DNA of 64,000 nt from an uncultured Bacillota bacterium (GCA_934702375.1 CAKUYE010000001.1:1-64000), one strand, 5' to 3'; shown: positions 9,001-17,943, counted from the first letter of the stretch. Notes: generated by a model not told the origin, from the letters alone. Translations and numbers: made by a program.

Positions 9001-9751
9001 AAAGCATTTTCAAACCATATAATGTCAAATAAGGTTCCACCTTATCAATGTATCGACTTTCTCTTTCTACAAGACGACCATAGCCACCGGTGGCCACAAC
9101 CTTAATGTCATCCCTGCCGATTTCTTCCATCATTTTGCCGAGAATACCATCAACCTGACCGGCAAAACCATAGTAGAAACCGGACTGCATACCATGGGTC
9201 GTATTTTTACCCACAACCTGAGGCGGACGCACATATTCAGTTTTGGAAAGCTTTGCAGCCTTGGAAAACAACGCTTCAATGCAAATTCCGATCCCCGGAG
9301 CAATTACGCCGCCGGCATATTCTCCGTTTTCCGTGATGTAGTCAAAAGTCGTACCGGTGCCGAAATCCACAACAATCACCGGACCGCCATAAAGCTCATA
9401 GGCGGCGACCCCATCGGCAATCCGATCCGCACCCACTTCGGCAGGATTATCAATAATCAATTTCAAACCGGGATCAATGCGATTATTTACAACTACGGCT
9501 TTAAGGGAAAAATATTTTTTTGCCATATAAAACAGAGATTCCGTCATAACAGGCACAACCGAACCGATCACGATACCTTCAATATCCTCCACGGAAACAC
9601 CGACTCTTTCCAGAAAATGAAGGATGGTCAGACCGATCTCATCCTCGGTTTTTTTTATCTCTGTTGCCATACGCCATTCATAGCGCAGCTCGTCCCCTTC
9701 AAAACCGCCAATGACGGTATGGGTATTTCCCACGTCAATTGTTAAAAGCAT
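8984..9751 (-). CDS. coaX: Type III pantothenate kinase
   Basis: The 255-residue protein belongs to the ASKHA fold. It has the N-terminal phosphate motif DVGNTHTVIGGF (6-17), the motif VVDFGTGTTFDYI (about 125-137) with the base aspartate, and ADRIADGVAAY. The type III enzyme makes 4'-phosphopantothenate, the first step of coenzyme A synthesis, and is not inhibited by CoA. The start has AAAGGAG seven bases ahead. It is followed with overlap by dusB and preceded by birA by 31 bases. Confidence 0.96.
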   Translation of the reverse strand: MLLTIDVGNTHTVIGGFEGDELRYEWRMATEIKKTEDEIGLTILHFLERVGVSVEDIEGIVIGSVVPVMTESLFYMAKKYFSLKAVVVNNRIDPGLKLIIDNPAEVGADRIADGVAAYELYGGPVIVVDFGTGTTFDYITENGEYAGGVIAPGIGICIEALFSKAAKLSKTEYVRPPQVVGKNTTHGMQSGFYYGFAGQVDGILGKMMEEIGRDDIKVVATGGYGRLVERESRYIDKVEPYLTLYGLKMLYEKNK

Positions 9752-9782
9752 ACTATCTCCTTTTCACAAACCGGCAATCAAA

Positions 9783-10562
9783 TCATTCTTCTTCAAGAAC
9801 AAGGTCACCGGAGATCACTTTTGCTCCTTTACCGCCGCCAAGATCCAGCAGTAAAAATCCATCTTCCGTCAGCCCCACCGGCTTACCGTTCAAGTCACCA
9901 TTAACCGTCTTTACCATTACCGATTTACCAATCACAAGGGCATTTTCTTCCCATTCGGCAAAGAGCTGTTCTTTTTGGCCGGCAAAATATTGGTCATATG
10001 CCGATTCGATGCCTAACAGCAAACGACACAACAATTCCTTTTTATCAATACTGCTGCCGTAAAGATCCTCGATCCCCACAGATCGCCCTACAGTTTCCGG
10101 AGAAAGGCCAACCGTATTCAAATTTAATCCGATGCCAATCACTGCGTATTGCAGCTTCGTACCTTCCACTTTCATTTCCGATAGAATTCCGCAAAACTTT
10201 TTGCCATCGGCATAAAGGTCATTGGGCCATTTAATCCTTGCTCCCAAACCGGGATAATACAGTAACCCTCGACAAAGACCTACGGCGGTAACCGTAGTCA
10301 ATGCCGCTGCTTCCTGAGGAGAAAAAGCCGGACGCAGTAACAGGGAAAAATACAGTCCGTTTTCCGGAGATTCCCATATGCGTCCTTTTCGGCCCCGTCC
10401 CTGTTCCTGATGATCGGCAACGACCACGGTGCCCATAGGGTCCCCCTTTTCGGCCAATTCATAACAAAGGCTGTTTGTGGAAGCCGTACTGTCCTGATAA
10501 TAGTACTTTCTACCCAGCCAACGTGTTTTTAAAAGGCTGTCGATTTCTTTCATTTGATTCAT
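9783..10562 (-). CDS. birA: Biotin-[acetyl-CoA-carboxylase] ligase, monofunctional
   Basis: Residues 1-259 cover only the catalytic and C-terminal domains: STNSLCYELAEKGDPMGTVVVADHQ, the biotinyl-AMP loop GRGRKGRIWESPENGLYFS, and KWPNDLYADGKKFCGIL with the catalytic lysine. The N-terminal winged-helix DNA-binding domain of bifunctional BirA (about 60 residues) is absent, so this enzyme attaches biotin but should not act as a repressor. The stop of the upstream transporter gene lies 2 bases before its start; GGAG seven bases ahead supports the ATG chosen. Confidence 0.93.
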   Translation of the reverse strand: MNQMKEIDSLLKTRWLGRKYYYQDSTASTNSLCYELAEKGDPMGTVVVADHQEQGRGRKGRIWESPENGLYFSLLLRPAFSPQEAAALTTVTAVGLCRGLLYYPGLGARIKWPNDLYADGKKFCGILSEMKVEGTKLQYAVIGIGLNLNTVGLSPETVGRSVGIEDLYGSSIDKKELLCRLLLGIESAYDQYFAGQKEQLFAEWEENALVIGKSVMVKTVNGDLNGKPVGLTEDGFLLLDLGGGKGAKVISGDLVLEEE

Positions 10563-10564
10563 CC

Positions 10565-11014
10565 TTATGCTCCAAATTTACTGCGATATACAAAGAACAC
10601 ACCGGCAAGCATTAAAATCATGCCGATGATACGATTATAATCCAAAGGGACCTGAGTCACGCCAAAAAGACCAAAAGAGTCAATGAGGATCGCTATCGTG
10701 ATCTGGCCAAAAAGAAGGCATACCGTAGCCAAACCGACCCCAAGTTGAGGTGCACATACAATCATGGCAAGAACGGCAACGACACCGAGTGCACCGCCAA
10801 GAAGCTGCCATTTCGGAACAGAAGGAAGAGCGGAAAAATCTCCTTTGCCAAAAAGAAGAACCAAAAACAGAAGCAATAGAGTCCCTGTGGCAAAAGACCA
10901 GAAGCCCCCTTCAAAGACACCGATACGCTTTCCGAGGCCGGAGTTCACCGGCGACTGTACCGCGGCAGAAGCACCGCCAAGGACAATAAACAATATATAG
11001 ATAATCCGACTCAT
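10565..11014 (-). CDS. YdcZ/DUF606-type DMT-superfamily transporter, copy 1
   Basis: The 149-residue protein has five hydrophobic segments and the DUF606 hallmarks: a short repeat near the N-terminus with GGASAAVQSPVNSGLGKRIGVFEGGFWSFATG, and a C-terminal ...QITIAILIDSFGLFGV. These half-size drug/metabolite transporter proteins probably work as dimers; the substrate is unknown. A second copy lies at 20591-21028. It abuts birA by 2 bases, which hints at a link to biotin supply but may only be shared transcription. GGAGGTAAGGAAC precedes the start. Confidence 0.85.
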   Translation of the reverse strand: MSRIIYILFIVLGGASAAVQSPVNSGLGKRIGVFEGGFWSFATGTLLLLFLVLLFGKGDFSALPSVPKWQLLGGALGVVAVLAMIVCAPQLGVGLATVCLLFGQITIAILIDSFGLFGVTQVPLDYNRIIGMILMLAGVFFVYRSKFGA

Positions 11015-11084
11015 GTGTTCCTTACCTCCATACCGTTATAAAATAACACATTTTCTCTCTTTCGGCAACAAAAATCTTCTCACA

Positions 11085-11127
11085 AATAAAAAAATACGCA
11101 AAAAGCCGAACAAACAGCCTTTTGCGC
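11085..11127 (-). terminator. Terminator of the ferritin-like gene
   Basis: On the minus strand GCGCAAAAGGCTG pairs with CGGCTTTTTGCGT around a 6-base loop and is followed by TATTTTTTTATTT. It starts 10 bases after the stop at 11137. Confidence 0.85.
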
Positions 11128-11136
11128 AGAAAAAAT

Positions 11137-11574
11137 TTACCTGTTTTCCAAAATGCACTCCAAAATCTGACCATGCCGTTGTTCGTCCGCCATGATGCTT
11201 CGAATACGATCTTTCATCGACTCTTTAGGCAGCCTTCCCAGCAGCTCGCGGTAAAAGCCAACGCCTTCATACTCGCTAACAATAGCTTTTCGAATTCCAT
11301 CGGGAAAGCTGCCGATTTTAACCCTGGGCGGCTTCACTCTCGGAGCGGATCTGCCATAAAGCTCCCGATACAACCCTCGCAGTATTTTTTCATGGCAGCC
11401 TTCCTCATCGGCAATGGCAAAAATCCTTTTGCGGTCACGCTCTTTTATTGCCATCCGCGCCAGCTGACGGTATTTCTCCCGATCCGTCACTTCATCCTCA
11501 AGTGCAACTTTAATCATTTCCTCTAATACCCAATCACCTCTCAGGAATTCATGCTCACCATTGGTTTTGCCCAC
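11137..11574 (-). CDS. Ferritin-like/rubrerythrin-like (COG1633) protein
   Basis: The 145-residue protein is mainly helical. Carboxylate-histidine pairs at the right spacing for a diiron four-helix bundle are visible: a Glu in EEGCHEKILRGLYREL, a Glu in SEYEGVGFYRELL, and DEQRHGQILECI near the end. Such proteins are linked to iron or oxidative stress, but the partner is unknown. The start is the GTG at 11572-11574, set by AAAGGAGG (11582-11589) seven bases before it. The next gene upstream on the same strand encodes a 29-residue membrane peptide. Confidence 0.7.
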   Translation of the reverse strand: MGKTNGEHEFLRGDWVLEEMIKVALEDEVTDREKYRQLARMAIKERDRKRIFAIADEEGCHEKILRGLYRELYGRSAPRVKPPRVKIGSFPDGIRKAIVSEYEGVGFYRELLGRLPKESMKDRIRSIMADEQRHGQILECILENR

Positions 11575-11600
11575 GCAGATGCCTCCTTTAATATAGCTCT

Positions 11601-11690
11601 TCAAAATCGATGATGATCGTCATCAATAAAAAACAGCCAATAGATCAAAAAGCTCCCCATAAAAAAGAAAAGGATAACAGGAAAACTCAC
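11601..11690 (-). CDS. Putative 29-residue single-span membrane peptide
   Basis: A GTG codon (11688-11690) preceded at 6 bases by AAGGGAGAG (11697-11705) opens a frame of 29 codons ending TGA at 11601-11603. The product is one hydrophobic helix (PVILFFFMGSFLIYWLFF) followed by a charged, His/Asp-rich tail (IDDDHHRF). The tail is encoded by a near-palindromic run at about 11609-11624. The stop codon lies just before the ribosome site of the ferritin-like gene, so the two are probably co-transcribed. The frame is short and could be chance, but start site, spacing and composition all fit a small protein. Confidence 0.45.
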   Translation of the reverse strand: MSFPVILFFFMGSFLIYWLFFIDDDHHRF

Positions 11691-11769
11691 GCCAATCTCT
11701 CCCTTGGGTGAACTCCTATTACCCTATCCTATGAAAGATGATATAAAGTTGCTACTCTTTTTCGCCGCT

Positions 11770-12261
11770 TCAACGCAAAGCCAATGTTGTCAATTCAATT
11801 CGTTCATTGCCATCGTAGTCGGCAAAAAGCTGTCGTACCGTACCACAACCGGGAACTTCCCAGTCCGGGACAATATCCATCAACGGCTGCAAAACGAAAA
11901 GCCGCTGACCAATCCGGGGATGCGGAATCGTAAGACGTTCGCTTTCCACCACAACATCTTCATAAATCAAAATATCCACATCAATATTGCGAGGGCCGTT
12001 GACAAAAAGCTTTTTTCGACCCATGCCCTGTTCAATGCTTTGGGTCAATTCCAAGAGAGCAGCCGGTTCACGATCGGTCTCAATGAGAATGGCACCATTC
12101 AAAAAATCCTCTTGATCGGCATATCCCCAAGGCTCTGTTTGATACAAACGAGAAACCGCCTTTACCACACACCCGTTTTCCTCCAAAAGAGCCACGGCCT
12201 CTTGCAAATTACCCAAAGTATCGCCAATATTGCTGCCCAAAGCCAGTACGACCTTTTTCAT
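11770..12261 (-). CDS. folK: 6-hydroxymethyl-7,8-dihydropterin pyrophosphokinase
   Basis: This 163-residue enzyme transfers pyrophosphate from ATP to the pterin in folate synthesis. Motifs in order: LALGSNIGDTLGNL (6-19), SRLYQTEPWGYADQEDFLNGA (38-58), and the metal and ATP motif GPRNIDVDILIYED, followed by LTIPHPRIGQRLFVLQPL. All are standard. Its ATG overlaps the folB stop (ATGA), so the two are coupled. Together with folB and folP it gives three consecutive folate steps. Confidence 0.97.
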   Translation of the reverse strand: MKKVVLALGSNIGDTLGNLQEAVALLEENGCVVKAVSRLYQTEPWGYADQEDFLNGAILIETDREPAALLELTQSIEQGMGRKKLFVNGPRNIDVDILIYEDVVVESERLTIPHPRIGQRLFVLQPLMDIVPDWEVPGCGTVRQLFADYDGNERIELTTLALR

Positions 12262-12620
12262 TTCCGTTCCCTCCGCAATTCTACCGCAGCAGGGAAAAGG
12301 CAGGTTGTTCCCGGTGCTTTTGGCTTATCCACTCGCACCGTTACCGCCTGTACCGTAGAAAAGGCAGCCAAAAGACGTTCAATGATTTCATAGGCCAGCT
12401 TTTCAATGAGATCAAATTTATGGTTCAATGTGACGTCAGCAATCATATCGTAAACCTCGCCGTAATTTACCGTTGCTTCAAGATCATCGGTTTTCCCTGC
12501 TTCAGTCAGGTCAAGTTCCAAAGTTGCAGAGACATAAAAGGTCTGCCCATTTTTCTTTTCCTCTTCAAAACAACCATGGTAGGCAAAAAATTCCAGATGC
12601 TCCAAATATATTTTATCCAT
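12258..12620 (-). CDS. folB: Dihydroneopterin aldolase
   Basis: The 120-residue protein has the FolB signature: IYLEHLEFFAYHGCFEEEKKNGQTF at the N-terminus with the active-site region HGCFEEE, VNYGEVYDMI in the middle, and KFDLIEKLAYEI with the conserved Glu, then VRVDKPKAP. It cleaves dihydroneopterin to the hydroxymethyl pterin used by FolK. It starts 3 bases after folP ends and overlaps folK by 4. Confidence 0.96.
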   Translation of the reverse strand: MDKIYLEHLEFFAYHGCFEEEKKNGQTFYVSATLELDLTEAGKTDDLEATVNYGEVYDMIADVTLNHKFDLIEKLAYEIIERLLAAFSTVQAVTVRVDKPKAPGTTCLFPAAVELRRERK

Positions 12621-12623
12621 GGA

Positions 12624-13823
12624 TTAATACTCCTCTCTTACAATAGCATCGGCCATTTTGGCGACTTGTGCCATTTCCTTCACATCATGAACACGAATCA
12701 TATCCGCACCATTGGCAATGGAAATGGCAACGACGGCGGCATCTCCCATCAATCGCTGATCGGCCGGGGCATCCAAAACAAGACCCACCGTCTTTTTCCG
12801 GGAAGCCGCCATCAATACAGGGCATCCCAACGAAGTTAATTCTCTTAATTTATTGGTGAGCAATAGATTGTGTTCCATATCTTTGCCAAACCCAAAACCC
12901 GGATCGACAATAATTTGGCTGCGCTCACAACCGGCGGCCACGGCAATATCAATGCTGCGACGCAAAAATGCCGTCATTTCCGCCATGAAGTTATCATAAA
13001 CGGCCTCGGTTTTATTGTGCATCAAAATGGCAGGACAACCGTATTTTCCGGCAACCGCCGCCATTTCTCCTTGGTCAAACTGGAAGCCCCATACGTCATT
13101 GATGATATGAGCACCGGCACTCAAAGCCGCTTCTGCCGTTACCGCTTTGTAGGAATCAATAGAGATCGGCACCTTTAATTTTCCCTTGAGCTTTTCGATG
13201 ACCGGCAGCACTCGTTCCATCTCTTCTTCGGCGGAAACCACTTTGGAACCGGGCCGCGTGCTTTCACCGCCAATGTCGATAATATCGGCGCCATCGGCTT
13301 CCATTTCCAAAGCATGCTCTGCGGCACGGTCTACATCAAACCATTGCCCGCCATCGGAAAAAGAATCCGGTGTGCAATTCAAAATTCCCATTACCAGGGT
13401 CTTTTTTCCGAAAACCAGTTCACCGCCGCGATAAGGCAAAACCCGCTCTTTTCGCAGCCCCACATCATTCAGCAATGCGGTCAGCTCCTCGGCAAGCTGA
13501 GGCAATCCAAATTGCTGTAATTTCAATCGCTTTATAGCAGATTGAAACTGCGCTTTCGTTGCCATCATTACCACGGCAGAGGTACCGGTTTGATGAATCA
13601 ATACATCCCGATTTGTCACCAGCTCCCCGCCGCAGGAAAGCAGTGTTTCCTTTAAAATCTGCACGGCAGGATCCCGCAGGTTTTCACCATAAACATTATA
13701 ATAACCGGCTTTGGCTGCCATATAACTGCTGCCATATTCCGTGGGATGAATATAGCGGCCAAAGAAACGGCAAGCTTCGGCAAGCTCATCAAGGGAAAGG
13801 ATACGTAAATTAAAATTCTGCAT
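12624..13823 (-). CDS. folP: Dihydropteroate synthase with N-terminal extension
   Basis: The C-terminal ~270 residues are a normal dihydropteroate synthase: VMGILNCTPDSFSDGG, DIIDIGGESTRPG, PISIDSYK, HIINDVWG, VDPGFGFGKD and ASRKK. Ahead of it is an extension of about 130 residues (LSLDELAEACRFFGRYIHPTEYG ...) not found in the E. coli enzyme; similar long forms are known in anaerobic Bacillota, where the extra part has no assigned role. The start at 13821-13823 is preferred because GAGGTG stands 7 bases ahead; an in-frame GTG five codons upstream lacks a site. It lies 11 bases after the HD gene. Confidence 0.93.
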   Translation of the reverse strand: MQNFNLRILSLDELAEACRFFGRYIHPTEYGSSYMAAKAGYYNVYGENLRDPAVQILKETLLSCGGELVTNRDVLIHQTGTSAVVMMATKAQFQSAIKRLKLQQFGLPQLAEELTALLNDVGLRKERVLPYRGGELVFGKKTLVMGILNCTPDSFSDGGQWFDVDRAAEHALEMEADGADIIDIGGESTRPGSKVVSAEEEMERVLPVIEKLKGKLKVPISIDSYKAVTAEAALSAGAHIINDVWGFQFDQGEMAAVAGKYGCPAILMHNKTEAVYDNFMAEMTAFLRRSIDIAVAAGCERSQIIVDPGFGFGKDMEHNLLLTNKLRELTSLGCPVLMAASRKKTVGLVLDAPADQRLMGDAAVVAISIANGADMIRVHDVKEMAQVAKMADAIVREEY

Positions 13824-13834
13824 ATCAAAGCACC

Positions 13835-14341
13835 TCACACTGTAATCACCGGCGGTTTTTCCGGCGAGAATTTTTTACATTCGCTCAAAACAGGACAATC
13901 ATAACAGGGACGGCTCTCTTTATCGGCACGATAAATCAGCAAATCAAAACCTTCGGTCCCTTTGGTGCGATGCATGGCAATGGCGTGCAAGATCAAAGAG
14001 ACCTCGGCATCGGAAAAACCCGCCTCGACTAAAAGCGGGCGGGCAAGCACTGCACTTTCTTTGCTGTGATCCTTCGAGGCGTCCTCATATTCCAGAAAAC
14101 GGCCGATATCATGCAAAAAGGCGGCAGCATAAATCATTTCCTTTACCGCAGTCGGAGAAAAAGCTTCAAATTCCGGACAAACAACTTCTCCGGAGAGATA
14201 GAGAATATACCCGGTCCTTGCCACTTCCCACATATGGTTGCGATCATGGCGGCAAAAACGGCGCGTTTTTTCCCACTGGCGGATATTTTCCATATAAGAT
14301 TGATAGGAGGTGGAGTTCAAAAGGAACTCCACCCGTTTCAT
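13835..14341 (-). CDS. HD-domain hydrolase linked to folate genes
   Basis: The 168-residue protein has an HD metal-binding domain: H in CRHDRNHMWEVAR, the HD pair in AAAFLHDIGRFLEYED, a later LHAIAMHR and a final D in LIYRADK. A short cysteine cluster, CYDCPVLSEC, closes it. Similar HD proteins often sit beside folE or folP in Clostridia, so a role in removing phosphates from dihydroneopterin triphosphate is possible but is inference. The start (14339-14341) lies 7 bases after the ftsH stop with no clear ribosome site, so translation probably depends on ftsH. A strong hairpin covers codons 3-11. Confidence 0.75.
   Translation of the reverse strand: MKRVEFLLNSTSYQSYMENIRQWEKTRRFCRHDRNHMWEVARTGYILYLSGEVVCPEFEAFSPTAVKEMIYAAAFLHDIGRFLEYEDASKDHSKESAVLARPLLVEAGFSDAEVSLILHAIAMHRTKGTEGFDLLIYRADKESRPCYDCPVLSECKKFSPEKPPVITV
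14309..14333. repeat. Perfect inverted repeat inside the start of the HD gene
   Basis: GGTGGAGTTC and GAACTCCACC form a 10-bp perfect stem with a 5-base loop, within codons 3-11 of the HD protein and just after the ftsH stop. There is no T run, so it is not a simple terminator. Confidence 0.7.
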
Positions 14342-14348
14342 TGCATTT

Positions 14349-16343
14349 TTATTTTGTTTCATCGGAATCATCGCTGCCTGTGGTTTCCACGGTTTCCGCT
14401 TTGATTTCTCCGGCAACTCCTTCTTCTTTTGTTTCGGTGACATTTGCACTTTCTTTGGTATCGGCAAGATCCGGTTCTCCGGCGGCTTCGGCGGGAGCAT
14501 CGGCATCAACGACGATTTCATTTGCTTCCGGGGCAGAGAGGGTGCGGCCATTCATGATATCAAGGAATTCCTGAGCTTCCATAGTTTCCTTTTCATAGAG
14601 AAGCTTGGCAATGACATGAAGTTTATCGATATGCTCCGTAAGGATTTCCGTGCAGCGTTCGTAAGCGGCATCCATCATTTTCCGGGCTTCCCGGTCAATG
14701 GCGGCGGCAACTTCTTCGGAATAACCGCGATTCTGGCCCAACTCACGACCAAGGAATACCTGCTCTTCGTTATGACCAAAGGTCAAAGCGCCCAATTCCT
14801 TGGACATACCATAGCGCATAATCATTTTCCGCACCAGCTCCGAAGCACGTTCCAGGTCATTTTGAGCACCGGTGCTGACATCCTTCAGAATAATTTCTTC
14901 GGCAATGCGTCCGCCGAGGAACACCACAATTTCGTCTTCCATATGGCTTTTGGTCATATAGTTGCGATCTTCTTCGGGAAGCATCAGCGTATAGCCGCCG
15001 GCACGTCCCCGGGGAATGATGGAAATTTTATGAACAGGATCCGAGGTGGGGCTGTAAAAAGCAGCCACAGCGTGTCCGGCTTCGTGATAGGAAGTCAATT
15101 TCTTTTCATTGGGACTTACCACCTTGCTCTTCTTTTCCGGACCGGCAATCACACGTTCGCTGGCATCTTCCATTTCCTGCATATTGATTACTGTTTTCCG
15201 CTGACGGGCAGCAAGAAGTGCGGCTTCATTCACCAGGTTTGCAAGGTCCGCCCCGGAGAAACCGGGAGTACGGCGAGCAATTACCGCAATATCAACATCG
15301 TTGCCAAGGGGTTTTCCTTTGCAATGAACACGCAGGATTTCTTCTCTGCCTTTCACATCGGGCATCCCAACGCTGATCTGGCGGTCAAAACGACCGGGAC
15401 GCAGCAATGCAGGGTCAAGAATATCGGGACGGTTCGTTGCTGCAATTACAATAATACCGGAATTTTCGGCAAAACCATCCATTTCAACAAGAAGCTGGTT
15501 CAAAGTCTGTTCACGTTCATCGTGACCACCGCCGACACCGGCACCGCGCTGACGGCCAACGGCATCGATTTCATCGATAAAAACAATGCAGGGAGCATTC
15601 TTTTTCGCTTCGCCAAAGAGATCACGCACACGAGAAGCCCCAACACCGACAAACATTTCTACGAAGTCCGAACCGCTGATACTAAAGAATGGAACACCGG
15701 CTTCACCGGCAACGGCTTTGGCAAGAAGGGTTTTCCCTGTACCGGGATAACCGTAAAGCAGCACGCCTTTGGGGATTTTAGCCCCTAAAGCATTGTAGCG
15801 GGTACCGTCTTTTAAGAAATCGACGATCTCTTCCAGTTCTTCCTTTACTTCGTCCACACCAGCAACATCACGAAAGGTGACCTTTTTATCGCCGGGGGCC
15901 TGCATCCGAGCTTTGCTTTTCCCAAACTGCATCACTTTGCCGCCACCACCCTGGCTTTGGTTCATAATGTAAAGGAATACCGCAAGAATGATGATGGTAG
16001 GCACCAGCATGATCAGGAGACTCTGCCACCAAGGCTCACCGGCCTGCTCCGAAAAGGAAACATTGACGCCTTTTTCATCCAGCTGGGTAATAAAATCATT
16101 ATCCGGCGGCAGGGTTGCTTTATAAATATTATCTTTTTTATCCGTACCCGTAGCTTCCCAGGCATTGTCGGCCGCAACGATCACGACCTCTGTATATTCT
16201 CCGTTAAGAGCATTGTTCAAGAACTCCGTCGCGGATAAATCCGAAATATCCTGACGATCCCTGTTCATCATTTGGAAAACCGCAACGCAGCCCAAAACGA
16301 TGAGAAGGTAAATCATGATGTTCTTTAAAAAATTCTTCTTCAA
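14349..16343 (-). CDS. ftsH: ATP-dependent zinc metalloprotease FtsH
   Basis: The 664-residue membrane protease has an N-terminal helix (9-25), a periplasm-side domain, a second helix (107-127), and an AAA+ domain with Walker A GYPGTGKT (198-205), Walker B IVFIDEID (253-260), the pore motif FVGVGASRVR and SRH TNRPDILDPALLRPGRFD. The zinc site is HEAGH (420-424). The tail of some 60 residues is acidic and Glu/Ala/Thr-rich, a variable feature. FtsH degrades unstable and misassembled membrane proteins. The order spoIIE-tilS-(hpt)-ftsH is usual in Bacillota, but hpt is missing here. TATAAT (minus, about 16396-16401) may be its -10 box. Confidence 0.97.
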   Translation of the reverse strand: MKKNFLKNIMIYLLIVLGCVAVFQMMNRDRQDISDLSATEFLNNALNGEYTEVVIVAADNAWEATGTDKKDNIYKATLPPDNDFITQLDEKGVNVSFSEQAGEPWWQSLLIMLVPTIIILAVFLYIMNQSQGGGGKVMQFGKSKARMQAPGDKKVTFRDVAGVDEVKEELEEIVDFLKDGTRYNALGAKIPKGVLLYGYPGTGKTLLAKAVAGEAGVPFFSISGSDFVEMFVGVGASRVRDLFGEAKKNAPCIVFIDEIDAVGRQRGAGVGGGHDEREQTLNQLLVEMDGFAENSGIIVIAATNRPDILDPALLRPGRFDRQISVGMPDVKGREEILRVHCKGKPLGNDVDIAVIARRTPGFSGADLANLVNEAALLAARQRKTVINMQEMEDASERVIAGPEKKSKVVSPNEKKLTSYHEAGHAVAAFYSPTSDPVHKISIIPRGRAGGYTLMLPEEDRNYMTKSHMEDEIVVFLGGRIAEEIILKDVSTGAQNDLERASELVRKMIMRYGMSKELGALTFGHNEEQVFLGRELGQNRGYSEEVAAAIDREARKMMDAAYERCTEILTEHIDKLHVIAKLLYEKETMEAQEFLDIMNGRTLSAPEANEIVVDADAPAEAAGEPDLADTKESANVTETKEEGVAGEIKAETVETTGSDDSDETK

Positions 16344-16455
16344 GGTATCCTCCTTCGAGCATCTTATCTCAATATGTTATAACTATATTCTTCGCTATTA
16401 TAGCACAAAAAATAAGGAGAGAAAAGGGGTATTTATCAAATGAAAAAAGATTTTT

Positions 16456-17790
16456 TCAACCCATTTTCTCGATTTCCACAATAACGCCTTTTTCCTCTGC
16501 GGAACCAAAAACGCGATACCCCACAACCCAAAGGATTTGGGAACCGATGGACAATAAAGGGATCGAATCACGAAGATGTTTCGGAATCTTTTCATCGATA
16601 AAATAATCACTCAGTTTTTTCCGGTTTCCGTTGGGCAGTACCGCAAAATCACCTTGCCGGCGATATCGAAACTGCGGCAGTCCATTTTCAAAAAGAGAAG
16701 CTCCAAAAACCCCTGATTTTTCAGGGTCTGCCTTTCTTTTTTCAAAACAAACAGAGGTTGTAATCTTCCACCCTAATGCCGGGATATCCGTTTCTCCGGG
16801 AAAATTCAGATCCCAACTTAAATCATTGGAAAAAGCTTTGTGCAGAGGTCTTTTTTCCGTAAACAGCAGGGATTCCCCGGTATGCATCACAACAAGAGAG
16901 GAAGAAAGAGATATTTCCTTGCCGGTCTGTAAAGCCAAAAGCACTCCTATGCGCTCATAAGAAGGCACAATATCCCACATTCCCGCGGCAATTCGCAACA
17001 CACGCCGCATCACTGAAATATCCTGCTCCGGTTTTAAAGGCCAGGTCAGAATCAAATCTTTCCCTTTTCGGCAGCTGTTTGCAGCAAAAACTTTCCCGGC
17101 GATTTCGTTTAAAAAACGGTCATCCTCTCCCGCAAGGCTCCCAAAACGACTCAACGCCGCGGAAACCGCCGGATTGATCTCCGTCATTTTCGGCAATACC
17201 TCCAACCGAATCTTATTTCTGGTGTAGACCGTGTCATAATTGGTGCTGTCCTCATGATAAGAGATCCTTTTTTCATGACAATAAGAGATCAGTTCCTCTT
17301 TGCTGCAACAAAGCAAAGGACGCCCCAGATCCCTCTCCCGGGGGAGCATACCCCTCGCCCCTTCGGCACCACACCCTCGAATCAAATGCAAAAGGATCGT
17401 TTCCGCCTGATCATCCATATGATGCGCCGTCAAAATCAGCTCTCCGCCCAAAGAGCGAAAAAAGCGATACCGCTCCTCCCGACCGGTTTCTTCAATCCCC
17501 TGTCCTCGCTCTTGAGCCAAAGTCCCAATATCCAAATGAGTGCAGCGAAAACCCAAGCCATGCTCCGCCGCAAACCGTTTCACAAGAGCTTCATCCTTAT
17601 CGGCATCACTGCGAAGCCCATGATGCACATGAGCCGCAACATACCGATACTGTGGGTAGCACTCCACCATCAAATGTCCCAATGCCATGGAATCACTGCC
17701 CCCGGAAAGGGCGAGGATCACGGTTTCAGTACCGACCAGAATATGCTGTTTTTCAATAAAATCCATTACCTTTTGTTCTATCGCCTTCAT
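16456..17790 (-). CDS. tilS: tRNA(Ile)-lysidine synthase
   Basis: The 444-residue enzyme attaches lysine to C34 of the CAU-anticodon isoleucine tRNA so that it reads AUA. The N-terminal PP-loop SGGSDS (29-34) binds ATP; HVHHGLRSDADKDE and LTAHHMDDQAETILL follow, then RNKIRLEVLP and a C-terminal TilS domain (residues about 340-444). I place the start at 17788-17790, where AGGTG precedes; an in-frame TTG seven codons upstream is possible but weaker. It stands between spoIIE and ftsH. Confidence 0.95.
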   Translation of the reverse strand: MKAIEQKVMDFIEKQHILVGTETVILALSGGSDSMALGHLMVECYPQYRYVAAHVHHGLRSDADKDEALVKRFAAEHGLGFRCTHLDIGTLAQERGQGIEETGREERYRFFRSLGGELILTAHHMDDQAETILLHLIRGCGAEGARGMLPRERDLGRPLLCCSKEELISYCHEKRISYHEDSTNYDTVYTRNKIRLEVLPKMTEINPAVSAALSRFGSLAGEDDRFLNEIAGKVFAANSCRKGKDLILTWPLKPEQDISVMRRVLRIAAGMWDIVPSYERIGVLLALQTGKEISLSSSLVVMHTGESLLFTEKRPLHKAFSNDLSWDLNFPGETDIPALGWKITTSVCFEKRKADPEKSGVFGASLFENGLPQFRYRRQGDFAVLPNGNRKKLSDYFIDEKIPKHLRDSIPLLSIGSQILWVVGYRVFGSAEEKGVIVEIEKMG

Positions 17791-17884
17791 CACACCTGCA
17801 CTCTGTTTCAAACAACATGCTTGATACCGTTAATAAGTCGCTTATTCTTTCTATCAGTATATCACATCCACGCCTTCCCTTAAA

Positions 17885-17927
17885 GCAAAAAACAGCAAAG
17901 AATCTTTTGTCCAAAAAGATTCTTTGC
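17885..17927 (-). terminator. Terminator of spoIIE
   Basis: A perfect 14-bp stem (GCAAAGAATCTTTT with AAAAGATTCTTTGC) around a 5-base loop is followed on the minus strand by TGTTTTTTGC. Confidence 0.85.
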
Positions 17928-17943
17928 CGAAATTTATCATTTA

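Noticed and set aside
14310..15788. Long plus-strand frame (492 codons) opposite ftsH
   Set aside because: It is the antisense shadow of ftsH, full of Phe, Gly and His from reversed codons, and has no family features or start site.
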